This document shows, in pieces, positions 18,959 to 26,868 of a stretch of 64,000 nucleotides of DNA. Made by a program: the position numbers and the translations under genes. The stretch covers positions 558,001 to 622,000 of the forward strand of contig NZ_FNJN01000002.1 of the NCBI RefSeq assembly GCF_900104345.1. The letters are read 5' to 3'. Under the pieces are notes generated by a model that saw only the letters and a list, made by a program, of their open reading frames with translations, ran no database searches and was not told the DNA's origin. The stretch comes from Microbacterium testaceum StLB037 (GTDB lineage Bacteria; Actinomycetota; Actinomycetes; Actinomycetales; Microbacteriaceae). Positions within the stretch are counted from its first letter, which is position 1. Each line of letters begins with the position of its first letter.

Positions 18959-19398
18959 TACGCCGAAGGGCCCCAGGGCATCGGACGCTCGGGGTCACGC
19001 GAGCTGTCGTCGGGGATGTGGGGGAGCGCCTCGCCGCCCGCGCGGATGCAGAGCCAGCGCAGTTCGCGGTCGCTGTCGGGGAGAGCGCGCCAGGTGCGCC
19101 ACACGTTCTGCCCGACGCGCACGACGCTGCCGGGGCCGACGTCGACGACGTCGTCGTCGAGGCCCATCTGACCGCGCCCCTCGAGGAACACGTACAGCTC
19201 CTCGACGCGGGTGTGCGTGTGCCAGTACCCGGCCTCCTCACCGGGGGCGAGGGCGTTCGCGGTCATGCCGATGAACTGCATCGTCAGCTCGTGGTCGACC
19301 ACGCGGCGCCCGTCGCGCGAGCGGGCGGGGGCGAAGCCGCCGAAGTGGTCGCCCCAGGCGTCGAGCCCGCCGATTTGGGTGATCTCGTAGTCGCTCAT
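18958..19398 (-). CDS. Cupin-domain protein
   Basis: A 146-residue single-domain cupin. The metal-binding motif 1 appears as YWHTHTRVEELYVFLEG (H-x-H then E) and motif 2 around GPGSVVRVGQNVWRTWRAL. The second metal-binding His of classic cupins is not obvious, so catalysis is uncertain. ATG 19398 overlaps the stop of the PdxH-like gene by 4 bp, so the two are cotranscribed. Function unknown. Confidence 0.75.
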   Translation of the reverse strand: MSDYEITQIGGLDAWGDHFGGFAPARSRDGRRVVDHELTMQFIGMTANALAPGEEAGYWHTHTRVEELYVFLEGRGQMGLDDDVVDVGPGSVVRVGQNVWRTWRALPDSDRELRWLCIRAGGEALPHIPDDSSRDPERPMPWGPSA

Positions 19399-19958
19399 CG
19401 GGTCTCGCTCTCGGGGTCGGTCAGTTGCCAGCCGTCGTCGGTGCGGCGGTAGATCGTGCGCAGGTGCCTGCGGTCGGGGGAGCCCTGCCAGAACTCCACG
19501 CGGTCGGCGACCAGGCGCCACAGCCCCCACTCGCCCGGGCCGATGCCGTCGCGAGCGGCGGCCGAGCGCGCGGCGAGATCCGCCGCCGACTCCTCAGCCG
19601 AGGCCTCCACCACGCGCCCGCGCACGCGAACGCTGCGCAGCACCGCCGGCCACCAGAAGGTCAGCGCCGCGGCGGGATGCGCGGCCAGCTGCGCCGCTTT
19701 CGCGGAGGCGCGTGGCCCGGCGAAAGCCCACCCGTCGGGCCCGAGGTCTTTGAGGATCAGCGTGCGGGCGTCCGGGACGCCGTGGGCATCGACCGTCGAG
19801 AGCGTGGCACCGTGCGCCTCGGCCACGCCGGCGTCGACGGCCTGCCGGATCCACCGTTCGAAGAGCTCCTCCGGCTGGTCGGGAAGGGGCTCGGCATCCG
19901 GGGTCGGTGGGGTGCCGGTGAGAGAGGGGAGCGAGCGGAGCCACGTGGCCATCGTCAT
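19395..19958 (-). CDS. PdxH-like pyridoxamine-phosphate oxidase family protein
   Basis: A 187-residue FMN flavoprotein of the split-barrel type. ATLSTVDAHGVPDARTLILK and SAKAAQLAAHPAAALTFWW match the FMN-binding half of PdxH. RVEFWQGSPDRRHLRTIYRR matches its C-terminal dimerisation domain. It is slightly shorter than E. coli PdxH, so pyridoxal-phosphate synthesis is likely but not certain. Start at ATG 19958 with AGGAGCAGGA upstream; a second in-frame ATG at 19952 is possible. Confidence 0.75.
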   Translation of the reverse strand: MTMATWLRSLPSLTGTPPTPDAEPLPDQPEELFERWIRQAVDAGVAEAHGATLSTVDAHGVPDARTLILKDLGPDGWAFAGPRASAKAAQLAAHPAAALTFWWPAVLRSVRVRGRVVEASAEESAADLAARSAAARDGIGPGEWGLWRLVADRVEFWQGSPDRRHLRTIYRRTDDGWQLTDPESETR

Positions 19959-20003
19959 GCCCCCATCCTGCTCCTCGTCGGGCGTGCTGCGCGCCGGCGG
20001 TGC

Positions 20004-20085
20004 CACGAGAACAGGACGCCGCAACGAGAACAGGCCGATCCGCGCGGGACCGGCCTGTTCTCGGCGCACGCGCCTGTTCTCGTGA
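20004..20085. repeat. Four-word element, ACGAGAACAGG family
   Basis: ACGAGAACAGG occurs twice in direct orientation (20005-20015, 20024-20034). Its complement CCTGTTCTCG occurs twice downstream (20054-20063, 20073-20084 as CCTGTTCTCGTG). The word starts are again 19-20 nt apart within each pair. It lies between the 3' end of the GH35 gene and the PdxH-like gene and may end or stabilise the long sugar operon transcript. Confidence 0.65.
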
Positions 20086-20089
20086 CGCG

Positions 20090-21811
20090 TTACTCCTCGA
20101 GCTGACCGAGCGACGGCTCCGCGACGAAGCGCGCGACCGGATCGACGGCGTGCTCCAGCTCGAGGACGACGATCTCGTTCGCCCCGGCACGCGTTGCGGG
20201 ACCGGGCACGTACAGCGTGTTCTGAGGGACGTTGTTCCAGTAGCGGCCGAGGAAGAAGCCGTTGACGAAGGCGTATCCCTTGCCCCACGACGTGGTGTCG
20301 AGGAACAGGTCGACGGGGGCGTCGAGCTCGAACGACCCGCGCAGCAGAGCGCGCCCGACCGTGCCCGTGCCGCTTCCCACGGCGGTTTCGAGGGCGACGG
20401 GGGTCGCGGTCCACCCGGTGAGCGCCTCGCCGTTGAGCGTCACGGAGCCGACGAGACCCTTCGCCTCGCCGAGGCGGTCGGCGTAGTTCACCCGGCCCTG
20501 GTCCTCGACGAGGACGGTGAGCCGTGCGCCCGCGGGGATCGTGAGTGCGCGCTCGTGCAGAGCCCGCGACAGTCGACCCACCGGGGTGCCGTCCACGTGC
20601 ACCCACGCGAGGTCGCGGATCTCGTCGAAGACGAGGGCCGCGGGCGCGGCGAACGCGGGGAGGTCGACGTCGTAGCGGACGAGGGGACCGAGGTGGGCGA
20701 TCTGCTCGAAGCTCGGCGGGTCGTCGGCGATGGCGGCCGCGTTGAGGGGCGGCATCCAATCGCCCTCGCCCGAGAGGGCGACCTCGAGAGCGGGAGCCTC
20801 GGGCCGGGGGCCGGGAACCTGCTCGGGGACGGGGGCGTACTTGGCGATGACCTCGCGGAAGGCGTGGAACTTCGCCGTGGGGTGTCCCGATTCGTCGATC
20901 GGGGCGTCGTAGTCGTACGAGGTGACGATGGGGTCGTAGCGGCCCTTGTCGTTCGCGCCGTTCGTCGTGCCGAAGTTCGTCCCGCCGTGCACCATGTAGA
21001 TGTTCACCGAGGCCCCGGCGGCGAGCAGCACGTCGAGGTCGTGGGCGGATGCCGCGGGGTCGGTCGTGTGGTGGATGCTGCCCCACCAGTCGAACCAGCC
21101 GTCCCAGAACTCGCTGCACATCAGCGGTCCGGTGGGCTGGTGCTCGCGGAGGGTCGCGAGCCGTTCCTCGGAGCGCGAACCGAACGAGCCGGTGAGGTGC
21201 AGCCCGGGAAGGCTGCCGGCCTCGAGCATCCACGGCATCGGCTGGTCGACGGTGGTCAGCGGCACCGTGATGCCGGCCTCCTCGGTCACGCGGACGAGCT
21301 CGCGCAGGTAGGTCTTGTCGGAGCCGTACGCGCCGTACTCGTTCTCGATCTGCACGAGCACGACGTTGCCGCCGCGGTCGATCTGGCGCGGGGCCACGAT
21401 CTCGTACACGCGGCGGAGGTACTCCGACACCGCCTCGACGAACTGGGGTTCTGAGCGGCGGATGCCGATGCCCGGCGTCGAGGTCAGCCACACCGGCAGT
21501 CCGCCGTTGTGCCACTCCGCGCAGATGTAGGGGCCGGGTCGCACGATCGCGTGCAGGCCCTCGGCGGCGATGAGGTCGAGGAAGCGGCCCAGGTCGTTCC
21601 AGCCCGTGGCATCCCACTCACCGCGCACCGGCTCGTGCGCGTTCCACGCGACGTAGGTCTCGATGGTGTTGAGGCCCATCGCCTTCGCCGTGCGGATGCG
21701 GTCGGCCCAGTGCTCGGGGTGGATGCGGAAGTAGTGCAGGGTGCCGGAGATGACCTGGTGGGGCTTCCCATCGAGCAGGAAGTCGGTCTCGCCGATGGAG
21801 AAAGTCGTCAC
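20090..21811 (-). CDS. GH35 beta-galactosidase
   Basis: A 573-residue family 35 beta-galactosidase. The N-terminus FLLDGKPHQVISGTLHYFRI and RPGPYICAEWHNGGLPVWL are diagnostic. The acid/base is E158 in QIENEYG and the nucleophile E234 in CSEFWDGWFDWWG. Beta-sandwich domains follow and there is no signal peptide. The start is a GTG at 21811 with GAAAGA upstream, 14 bp after the GH51 stop. Last gene of the permease-permease-binding protein-GH51-GH35 operon. GH35 enzymes often remove beta-1,3- or beta-1,6-linked galactose, which suits arabinogalactan fragments. Confidence 0.93.
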   Translation of the reverse strand: MTTFSIGETDFLLDGKPHQVISGTLHYFRIHPEHWADRIRTAKAMGLNTIETYVAWNAHEPVRGEWDATGWNDLGRFLDLIAAEGLHAIVRPGPYICAEWHNGGLPVWLTSTPGIGIRRSEPQFVEAVSEYLRRVYEIVAPRQIDRGGNVVLVQIENEYGAYGSDKTYLRELVRVTEEAGITVPLTTVDQPMPWMLEAGSLPGLHLTGSFGSRSEERLATLREHQPTGPLMCSEFWDGWFDWWGSIHHTTDPAASAHDLDVLLAAGASVNIYMVHGGTNFGTTNGANDKGRYDPIVTSYDYDAPIDESGHPTAKFHAFREVIAKYAPVPEQVPGPRPEAPALEVALSGEGDWMPPLNAAAIADDPPSFEQIAHLGPLVRYDVDLPAFAAPAALVFDEIRDLAWVHVDGTPVGRLSRALHERALTIPAGARLTVLVEDQGRVNYADRLGEAKGLVGSVTLNGEALTGWTATPVALETAVGSGTGTVGRALLRGSFELDAPVDLFLDTTSWGKGYAFVNGFFLGRYWNNVPQNTLYVPGPATRAGANEIVVLELEHAVDPVARFVAEPSLGQLEE

Positions 21812-21825
21812 GATGTCTTTCGGTA

Positions 21826-23346
21826 TCAGTCGTTGAGGCGCGCGGTCAGGCGCACCCACGCGAGGGCGGGGAGGGTGAAGCGCAGGATGCCGTCGGAGCC
21901 GGCCTCGACCGCGAGGGCAGCCGGTGCGACGGGCTCGCCGTCGGCGGAGTTCGTGGTGTGTCGATCTCCGCCCTCGGGGACGGTGACGATCACGGCCTCG
22001 ACGTCGGAGACGCGGCCGAGGTCCAGCTCGACCGGGGTCGCCGACTCGAGGTCGCGGTGGGCGAGGAACACCGAGACGATGTCGCCGTCCACGGTCGCGA
22101 CCGTGTCGACGGCGTCGACGCGCCCGTGGCGAGCGGTGTCGATCGTGGCACCCTCGACGCGGGGGACGACGACGCGACCGGATGCCGCCTTCGCGGTGAG
22201 GGCGAAGGGGTGGAAGGTGGTCTGGCGCCAGGCGACCCCGCCACCGGGCTCGGTGCGGATGGGGGCGATGACGTTCACCAGCTGGGCGAGGTTGGCCATC
22301 GACACGCGGTCGGAGCGGCGGATGAGAGTGATGAGGAGGGATCCGACGACGACCGCGTCCGTGACGGTGTAGTCGTCCTCGATCAGGCGCGGCGCGATGG
22401 GCCAGTCGCCCGTGAAGACGCGCGGCTTGTCGACCTCGTTCCACCGCGTCTGGTTCCAGACGTTCCACTCGTCGACGCTGATGCCGACCGGACGTCCGTC
22501 CGGGGTTGTCGCCCCGACCTCGTCGATGATGTCGGCGACCTCGCCGATGTAGCGATCGAGGGCCGCGCCGCTGGCGAGGAAGCTCGCGGGGTCGGCGGGG
22601 TCCTCCTCGTAGTACGCGTGCACGGAGATGTGGTCGATCAGGCCGGCGGTGTGACGGAGCACCGTGCGCTCCCACGCGCCGAAGGTCGGCATCTCGTGGT
22701 TCGAGCTGCCCGCGGCCACGAGCTCGACCGTCGGGTCGATGAAGCGCATCATGCGCGCCGTTTCGGCCGAGAGGCGACCGTACTCGTCGGCGGTCTTGTG
22801 GCCGATCTGCCAGGGACCGTCCATCTCGTTGCCCAGGCACCACAGGCGGATGCCGAAGGGGTCTTCCCGGCCGTTCTCACGCCGGCGATCGCTCAGGGCG
22901 GTGCCCGAGGGGTGGTTCGCGTACTCGAGCAGGTCGGCCGCCTCGGCGACGCCGCGCGTGCCGAGGTTCACAGCCTCCATGACCTCGAGGCCCGCGGCAT
23001 CCGCCCATTCGGCGAACTCGTGCAGACCCACCTGATTGGTCTCGGTGCTGTGCCAGGCGGCATCCAGCCGGACCGGACGCTGCGAGCGAGCGCCCACGCC
23101 GTCCTCCCAGCGGTAGCCCGACACGAAGTTGCCGCCGGGATAGCGCACGACGGTGGCGCCCAGTTCGCGAACGAGCTCGAGCACGTCGGCGCGGAAACCC
23201 TCGGTGTCCGCGGTGTCGTGGCCGGGAGAGTGGATGCCGTCGTACACGCAACGGCCCATGTGCTCGACGAACGAGCCGAACAGGCGGCGGGGGACGGCGG
23301 CTCCGACCGCGGTGCGGTCGACGACGATGCGGGTGGGGGAGGTCAT
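21826..23346 (-). CDS. GH51 alpha-L-arabinofuranosidase
   Basis: A 506-residue cytoplasmic family 51 arabinofuranosidase removing terminal alpha-L-arabinofuranose. The acid/base is E174 in WCLGNEMDGPWQ and the nucleophile E293 in VDEWNVW. The N-terminal RLFGSFVEHMGRCVYDGI and the C-terminal jelly-roll are complete. ATG 23346 has AGGAG upstream. It sits between the solute-binding protein and GH35 genes in one operon, implying that the importer takes up arabinosylated galacto-oligosaccharides. Confidence 0.93.
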   Translation of the reverse strand: MTSPTRIVVDRTAVGAAVPRRLFGSFVEHMGRCVYDGIHSPGHDTADTEGFRADVLELVRELGATVVRYPGGNFVSGYRWEDGVGARSQRPVRLDAAWHSTETNQVGLHEFAEWADAAGLEVMEAVNLGTRGVAEAADLLEYANHPSGTALSDRRRENGREDPFGIRLWCLGNEMDGPWQIGHKTADEYGRLSAETARMMRFIDPTVELVAAGSSNHEMPTFGAWERTVLRHTAGLIDHISVHAYYEEDPADPASFLASGAALDRYIGEVADIIDEVGATTPDGRPVGISVDEWNVWNQTRWNEVDKPRVFTGDWPIAPRLIEDDYTVTDAVVVGSLLITLIRRSDRVSMANLAQLVNVIAPIRTEPGGGVAWRQTTFHPFALTAKAASGRVVVPRVEGATIDTARHGRVDAVDTVATVDGDIVSVFLAHRDLESATPVELDLGRVSDVEAVIVTVPEGGDRHTTNSADGEPVAPAALAVEAGSDGILRFTLPALAWVRLTARLND

Positions 23347-23374
23347 TCGGGTCTCTCCTGGCGAGGGAATGGAA

Positions 23375-23408
23375 GGGGCGGGCCGCATGCGTGCACGCGA
23401 CCCGCCCC
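23375..23408 (-). terminator. Intra-operon hairpin after the binding-protein gene
   Basis: GGGGCGGG (23375-23382) and CCCGCCCC (23401-23408) flank a partly self-complementary loop, 9 nt past the binding-protein stop and before the GH51 ribosome-binding site. No T-tract follows, so it is more likely an attenuator or RNA-stabilising hairpin than a full terminator. Confidence 0.5.
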
Positions 23409-23417
23409 GGGAACTTC

Positions 23418-24767
23418 TTACTTGTTGACCGAGAAGCCCTGGTCGTTGCCGTACTGGACGAGCTGGTCCTGCCACGCGGTCAGGCCCGCGTTGAGGTCGC
23501 TCTTCTTCGAGTAGGCCTGGCCCACGGTGTCGCCGTAGATGCTGTTGGCGTACACCTGGAACGGCAGGTAGCTCCAGCCCTCGCGGACCTCGCTCGAGGC
23601 CTGCGTGAGGACCTGGTTGATCTGCTGGCCGCCGAAGTAGTCCGACTTCTTGTCGACGAAGGCGGGGTCGCTCAGCTGAGCGGTGGTGGAGGGGAATCCA
23701 CCCGACTCGGCGAAGATCTTCAGGCTCTCGTCATCGTTGTTGAGCCACTTGAGGAAGCCGGCCGCGAGGGCGGGGTTCTTGCTCTGCTTGGTCACGGCCT
23801 GGCCACCGCCGCCGTTCTCGGCCGTCACGGCCTTGCCGTCGTAGGTGGGGATGGGGGCCACGGCCCACTTGCCCGAGCCGTCCTTCACCGAGGACTCCAG
23901 CACGCCGGGCATCCAGGCGCCGATGACGAGCGAGGCGATCGAGCCGTCACCGAGGCCCTTGAACCACTCGTCGCTCCAGCTGGGGGTGTCCGAGAGCAGG
24001 CCGCCCTCGATGAGACGGTTCCAGTTGTCGGCGAACTTCTTCGAACCGCTGTCCTGCAGGTCGATGGTGACGTCGGTGCCCGAGGTCTTGAACGGGGTGC
24101 CGCCGGCCTGCCAGATCATGCTGGTGGTGAAGCCGGAGTCGCCGGTGTCGGCGGTGATGTACTTGGTCGGGTCGGCGGCGTGCAGCTTCTCGGCCGCGGC
24201 GACGTACTCGTCCCACGTGGTCGGAACGGCGATGCCGAACTGGTCGAAGACCGACTTGTTGTAGAACAGGGCCATGGGGCCCGAGTCCTGCGGCAGGCCG
24301 TAGAGCTTGCCGTCGAAGTTGACCGAGCCCCAGGGGCCGGTCGCGTAGTCGCCCTTGAGATCGGCGAACCCGTACGACGACAGGTCGAGCAGCGAGTCCG
24401 AGAGGGCGAACTGCGGGAAGGCGTAGTACTCGATCTGGACGACGTCGGGGGCACCCGAGCCCGCCTTGATGGCGTTCTGGAGCTTGGTGTACTCCTCGGT
24501 GTTGGTGCCGGCGTTGACGTAGTTGACCTTGACCTTGGGGTACTTGGCCTCGAACGCCTTGACCTGGGCCTCGGCCGAGGGGGTCCAGGACCAGTACGTG
24601 ATCTCGCCGCCGGCCTCGAGGGCCTTCTCGATGTCGTCGGCCGATCCGCCGGCGGCGCCGCCGGCGTTACCGCCCGAGCACGCGGTCAGGGCGCCCACCG
24701 TCAGGGCGGTGGCGGCGACGGCGAAGACGGCCCGCCGAGCGGCGGTGCTCTTGCGCATGAATGTCAT
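23418..24767 (-). CDS. CUT1 ABC importer, sugar-binding lipoprotein
   Basis: A 449-residue family 1 solute-binding protein. Its lipoprotein signal ends TVGALTACSGG, and ITYWSWTPSAEAQ and GKLYGLPQDSGPMALFYN are typical segments. ATG 24767 is selected because GAAGGA precedes it; an in-frame GTG at 24779 overlaps that Shine-Dalgarno. It is third in its operon, flanked by hairpin-forming DNA on both sides, which could give extra copies of this subunit. The ligand is probably arabinogalacto-oligosaccharide (inferred from GH51/GH35). Confidence 0.9.
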   Translation of the reverse strand: MTFMRKSTAARRAVFAVAATALTVGALTACSGGNAGGAAGGSADDIEKALEAGGEITYWSWTPSAEAQVKAFEAKYPKVKVNYVNAGTNTEEYTKLQNAIKAGSGAPDVVQIEYYAFPQFALSDSLLDLSSYGFADLKGDYATGPWGSVNFDGKLYGLPQDSGPMALFYNKSVFDQFGIAVPTTWDEYVAAAEKLHAADPTKYITADTGDSGFTTSMIWQAGGTPFKTSGTDVTIDLQDSGSKKFADNWNRLIEGGLLSDTPSWSDEWFKGLGDGSIASLVIGAWMPGVLESSVKDGSGKWAVAPIPTYDGKAVTAENGGGGQAVTKQSKNPALAAGFLKWLNNDDESLKIFAESGGFPSTTAQLSDPAFVDKKSDYFGGQQINQVLTQASSEVREGWSYLPFQVYANSIYGDTVGQAYSKKSDLNAGLTAWQDQLVQYGNDQGFSVNK

Positions 24768-24812
24768 CGGTTCCTTCACTTCGTTGTTGTGGAGTCGGGG
24801 CGGGAGCCCCGG

Positions 24813-24898
24813 GGTGTTGTGGTTTCCGGGGCAGGACGCTCCGGTTGTGCGGTGTTGCGGGTTTCCGGGGCGATGCCCCGGTCAGGGGGAGCTCGGGT
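24813..24898 (-). repeat. Hairpin-rich leader with 20-nt direct repeat before binding-protein gene
   Basis: GGTGTTGTGGTTTCCGGGGC (24813-24832) recurs nearly intact at 24851-24871. On the transcript CCGGGGC-ATC-GCCCCGG and CGGGGC-TCCC-GCCCCG can form two hairpins. The segment lies between the second permease and the binding-protein start. Confidence 0.5.
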
Positions 24899-24901
24899 GG
24901 A

Positions 24902-25837
24902 TCACTCCTTGACGCTGCCGGCGGTCAGACCCGACTGCCAGAAGCGCTGGAGCAGCAGGAACGCGGCGACGATCGGGATGATCGAGAGCAGCGATCCGGT
25001 GATCACGAGGTTGTAGATGGGCTGCGCGGCGACACCGGTCGCCTGCGCGTTCCACTGGTTGAGGCCGACGGTGAGCGGGTACCACGCGGGGTCGCTCAGC
25101 ATGATCAGCGGGAGGAAGTAGTTGTTCCAGGTCGCCACCACCGCGAACAGCAGCACCGTGACGATGCCGGGCGTGAGCAGGCGGATCGAGATGGTGAAGA
25201 AGGTGCGGAATTCTCCGGCCCCGTCCATGCGGGCGGCCTCGAGCAGCTCGGTGGGGATGGCGTCGGTCGCGTAGACCCAGATCAGGTAGAGGCCGAACGG
25301 GCTGATGAGCGACGGGATGATGATCGCCCAGGGGGTGTTGGTGATCCCGAGCTGGCTGAACAGCAGGAAGGTCGGCACGGCGAGGGCGGTACCGGGGACG
25401 GCGATCGCACCGAGCACGACGGCGAACACCGCCTTGCGGCCGCGGAAGTTGTACTTCGCCAGGCCGTAGCCCGCGAGCGTGGCGAGGAGCGTCGCTCCGC
25501 CGGCGCCGACGACGACGTAGAGCAGCGTGTTGCCGAGCCAGCGCAGGAAGATCCCGTCGCGGTAGGTCAGGGTCTGCGCGATGTTGTCGAACAGCGCGAA
25601 GCTGTTGCCCGGCCCGAGGCCGAAGGTGCTGAACAGGTCGGGCTGGGTCTTGGTGGCGTTGATGACCAGCCACGCGAGGGGCACGAGCGTGTACAGCAGG
25701 TACAGCGCCATCACGATGGTGAGGACGACCGATTTCTTGCTGTGCGTGGGCGAGGTGCGCGCGAAGCGGCGGCGGGCGCCCTGTCGTTCGGTGGTCACGG
25801 CGACGGTGTCGGTACGGGGTGCGGTCGCGGTGGTCAT
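24902..25837 (-). CDS. CUT1 ABC importer permease (MalG type)
   Basis: A 311-residue permease with six membrane segments. The ATPase-contact loop is EAARMDGAGEFRTFFTISIR, and the C-terminus LLLQRFWQSGLTAGSVKE is family-typical. Its ATG overlaps the upstream permease stop by 4 bp. It shares strong local similarity with the permease at 11785 (for example YRDGIFLRWLGN-L-Y), so the two importers probably arose by duplication. Confidence 0.92.
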   Translation of the reverse strand: MTTATAPRTDTVAVTTERQGARRRFARTSPTHSKKSVVLTIVMALYLLYTLVPLAWLVINATKTQPDLFSTFGLGPGNSFALFDNIAQTLTYRDGIFLRWLGNTLLYVVVGAGGATLLATLAGYGLAKYNFRGRKAVFAVVLGAIAVPGTALAVPTFLLFSQLGITNTPWAIIIPSLISPFGLYLIWVYATDAIPTELLEAARMDGAGEFRTFFTISIRLLTPGIVTVLLFAVVATWNNYFLPLIMLSDPAWYPLTVGLNQWNAQATGVAAQPIYNLVITGSLLSIIPIVAAFLLLQRFWQSGLTAGSVKE

Positions 25838-26757
25838 CGCGCCTCCTGACGGGAGCCGCGCAGCTGCACGACGTAAGCGATGACGGCGGTGATGACGCCC
25901 ATGATGATGGCGATCGTGGCCGCGTAGTTGTACTGCTGGCCGGCGAACGAGAGGTTGTACGCGTACATGTTCGGCGTGAAGAACGTCGAGATCACGTTGG
26001 GCGCGAGCGGCTTGAGGATGTTCGGCTCGTTGAAGAGCTGGAAGCTGCCGATGATCGAGAAGATGGTCGCGATGACGACCGCGCCGCGCACGGCCGGGAT
26101 CTTGATCGAGAAGATCGTGCGCCAGGCGCCCGCTCCGTCGATGGATGCCGCTTCGTACAGCTCGTTGGGGATGGTCTTCAACGAGGAGTAGAAGATCAGC
26201 ATGTTGTAGCCCACGAACTGCCACGTGACGATGTTGCCGATCGACAGCAGCATCCATTCGGGCAGGAAGGGCTGCACGAACTGTCCGCCCAACAGGTCGT
26301 TGAGGTTGCGCGTCAGGCCGAACTGGTCGCCGTAGATGTAGCCCCACATCAGCACGGCCACGACGGCGGGCACCGCGTAGGGGAGGAAGATCACCATGCG
26401 GTAGAAACCGGCCGCGTGAAGCCGTGCGCTGTCGATCGCGAGGGCGGCGCCGAGGGCCAGCAGCAACATGATCGGCACCTGCACGACGAGGAAGATCAGG
26501 ACGCGCCCGAAGCCGTCCCAGAACTTCGCGTCGCCGAAGGCCGCGATGTAGTTGTCGAGACCGACGAAGGCGTTGCCGCCGATGAGCTGGTCGCGGAACA
26601 GGCTCAGGTAGACCGAGTACGCCAGCGGCGCCAGGAACACGAGGGCGAAGACGAGGGCGAACGGGGCGACGAACAGCCAGCCGCGGTCTTCGATTCGGGA
26701 GCGCCGCTTGCGCTGGGGGGTGCGCAGGGCGGGCGGGGGTGCCGCAGTGGTCGTCAT
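25834..26757 (-). CDS. CUT1 ABC importer permease (MalF type), first gene of operon
   Basis: A 307-residue permease with six membrane segments and the loop EAASIDGAGAWRTIFSIKIP. ATG 26757 is preceded by AGAGG; the longer ORF to 26820 would begin inside an operator and is rejected. It leads the permease-permease-binding protein-GH51-GH35 operon. The leader RNA would be about 50 nt from the predicted start near 26809. Confidence 0.9.
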   Translation of the reverse strand: MTTTAAPPPALRTPQRKRRSRIEDRGWLFVAPFALVFALVFLAPLAYSVYLSLFRDQLIGGNAFVGLDNYIAAFGDAKFWDGFGRVLIFLVVQVPIMLLLALGAALAIDSARLHAAGFYRMVIFLPYAVPAVVAVLMWGYIYGDQFGLTRNLNDLLGGQFVQPFLPEWMLLSIGNIVTWQFVGYNMLIFYSSLKTIPNELYEAASIDGAGAWRTIFSIKIPAVRGAVVIATIFSIIGSFQLFNEPNILKPLAPNVISTFFTPNMYAYNLSFAGQQYNYAATIAIIMGVITAVIAYVVQLRGSRQEAR

Positions 26758-26805
26758 CGTCCGGTGCCTCTTCGTTGGTGCGCATTTCGGTCGGGTTGGC
26801 CGAGA

Positions 26806-26852
26806 TGTTGACGTAAACATAACTCGACCCCGCTAGTGTGTCAACGTCAACA
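26806..26852 (-). promoter_or_regulatory. Second importer promoter bracketed by two LacI-type operators
   Basis: On the minus strand TTGACA (26839-26844) and TATGTT (26816-26821) are 17 bp apart. Operator TGTTGACGTAAACA (26806-26819) covers the predicted start point and -10. Operator TGTCAACGTCAACA (26839-26852) covers the -35. Both differ by one or two bases from TGTTGACGTCAACA, the perfect palindrome found before the GH30 gene. The layout copies that of the galTK promoter. Confidence 0.75.
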
Positions 26853-26868
26853 TCCCAAGGGGGCATGC

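Noticed and set aside
20004-20085. CRISPR array reading of the repeated ACGAGAACAGG words
   Set aside because: Only four 10-12 nt words, two of them inverted, with no uniform repeat-spacer units and no cas genes.
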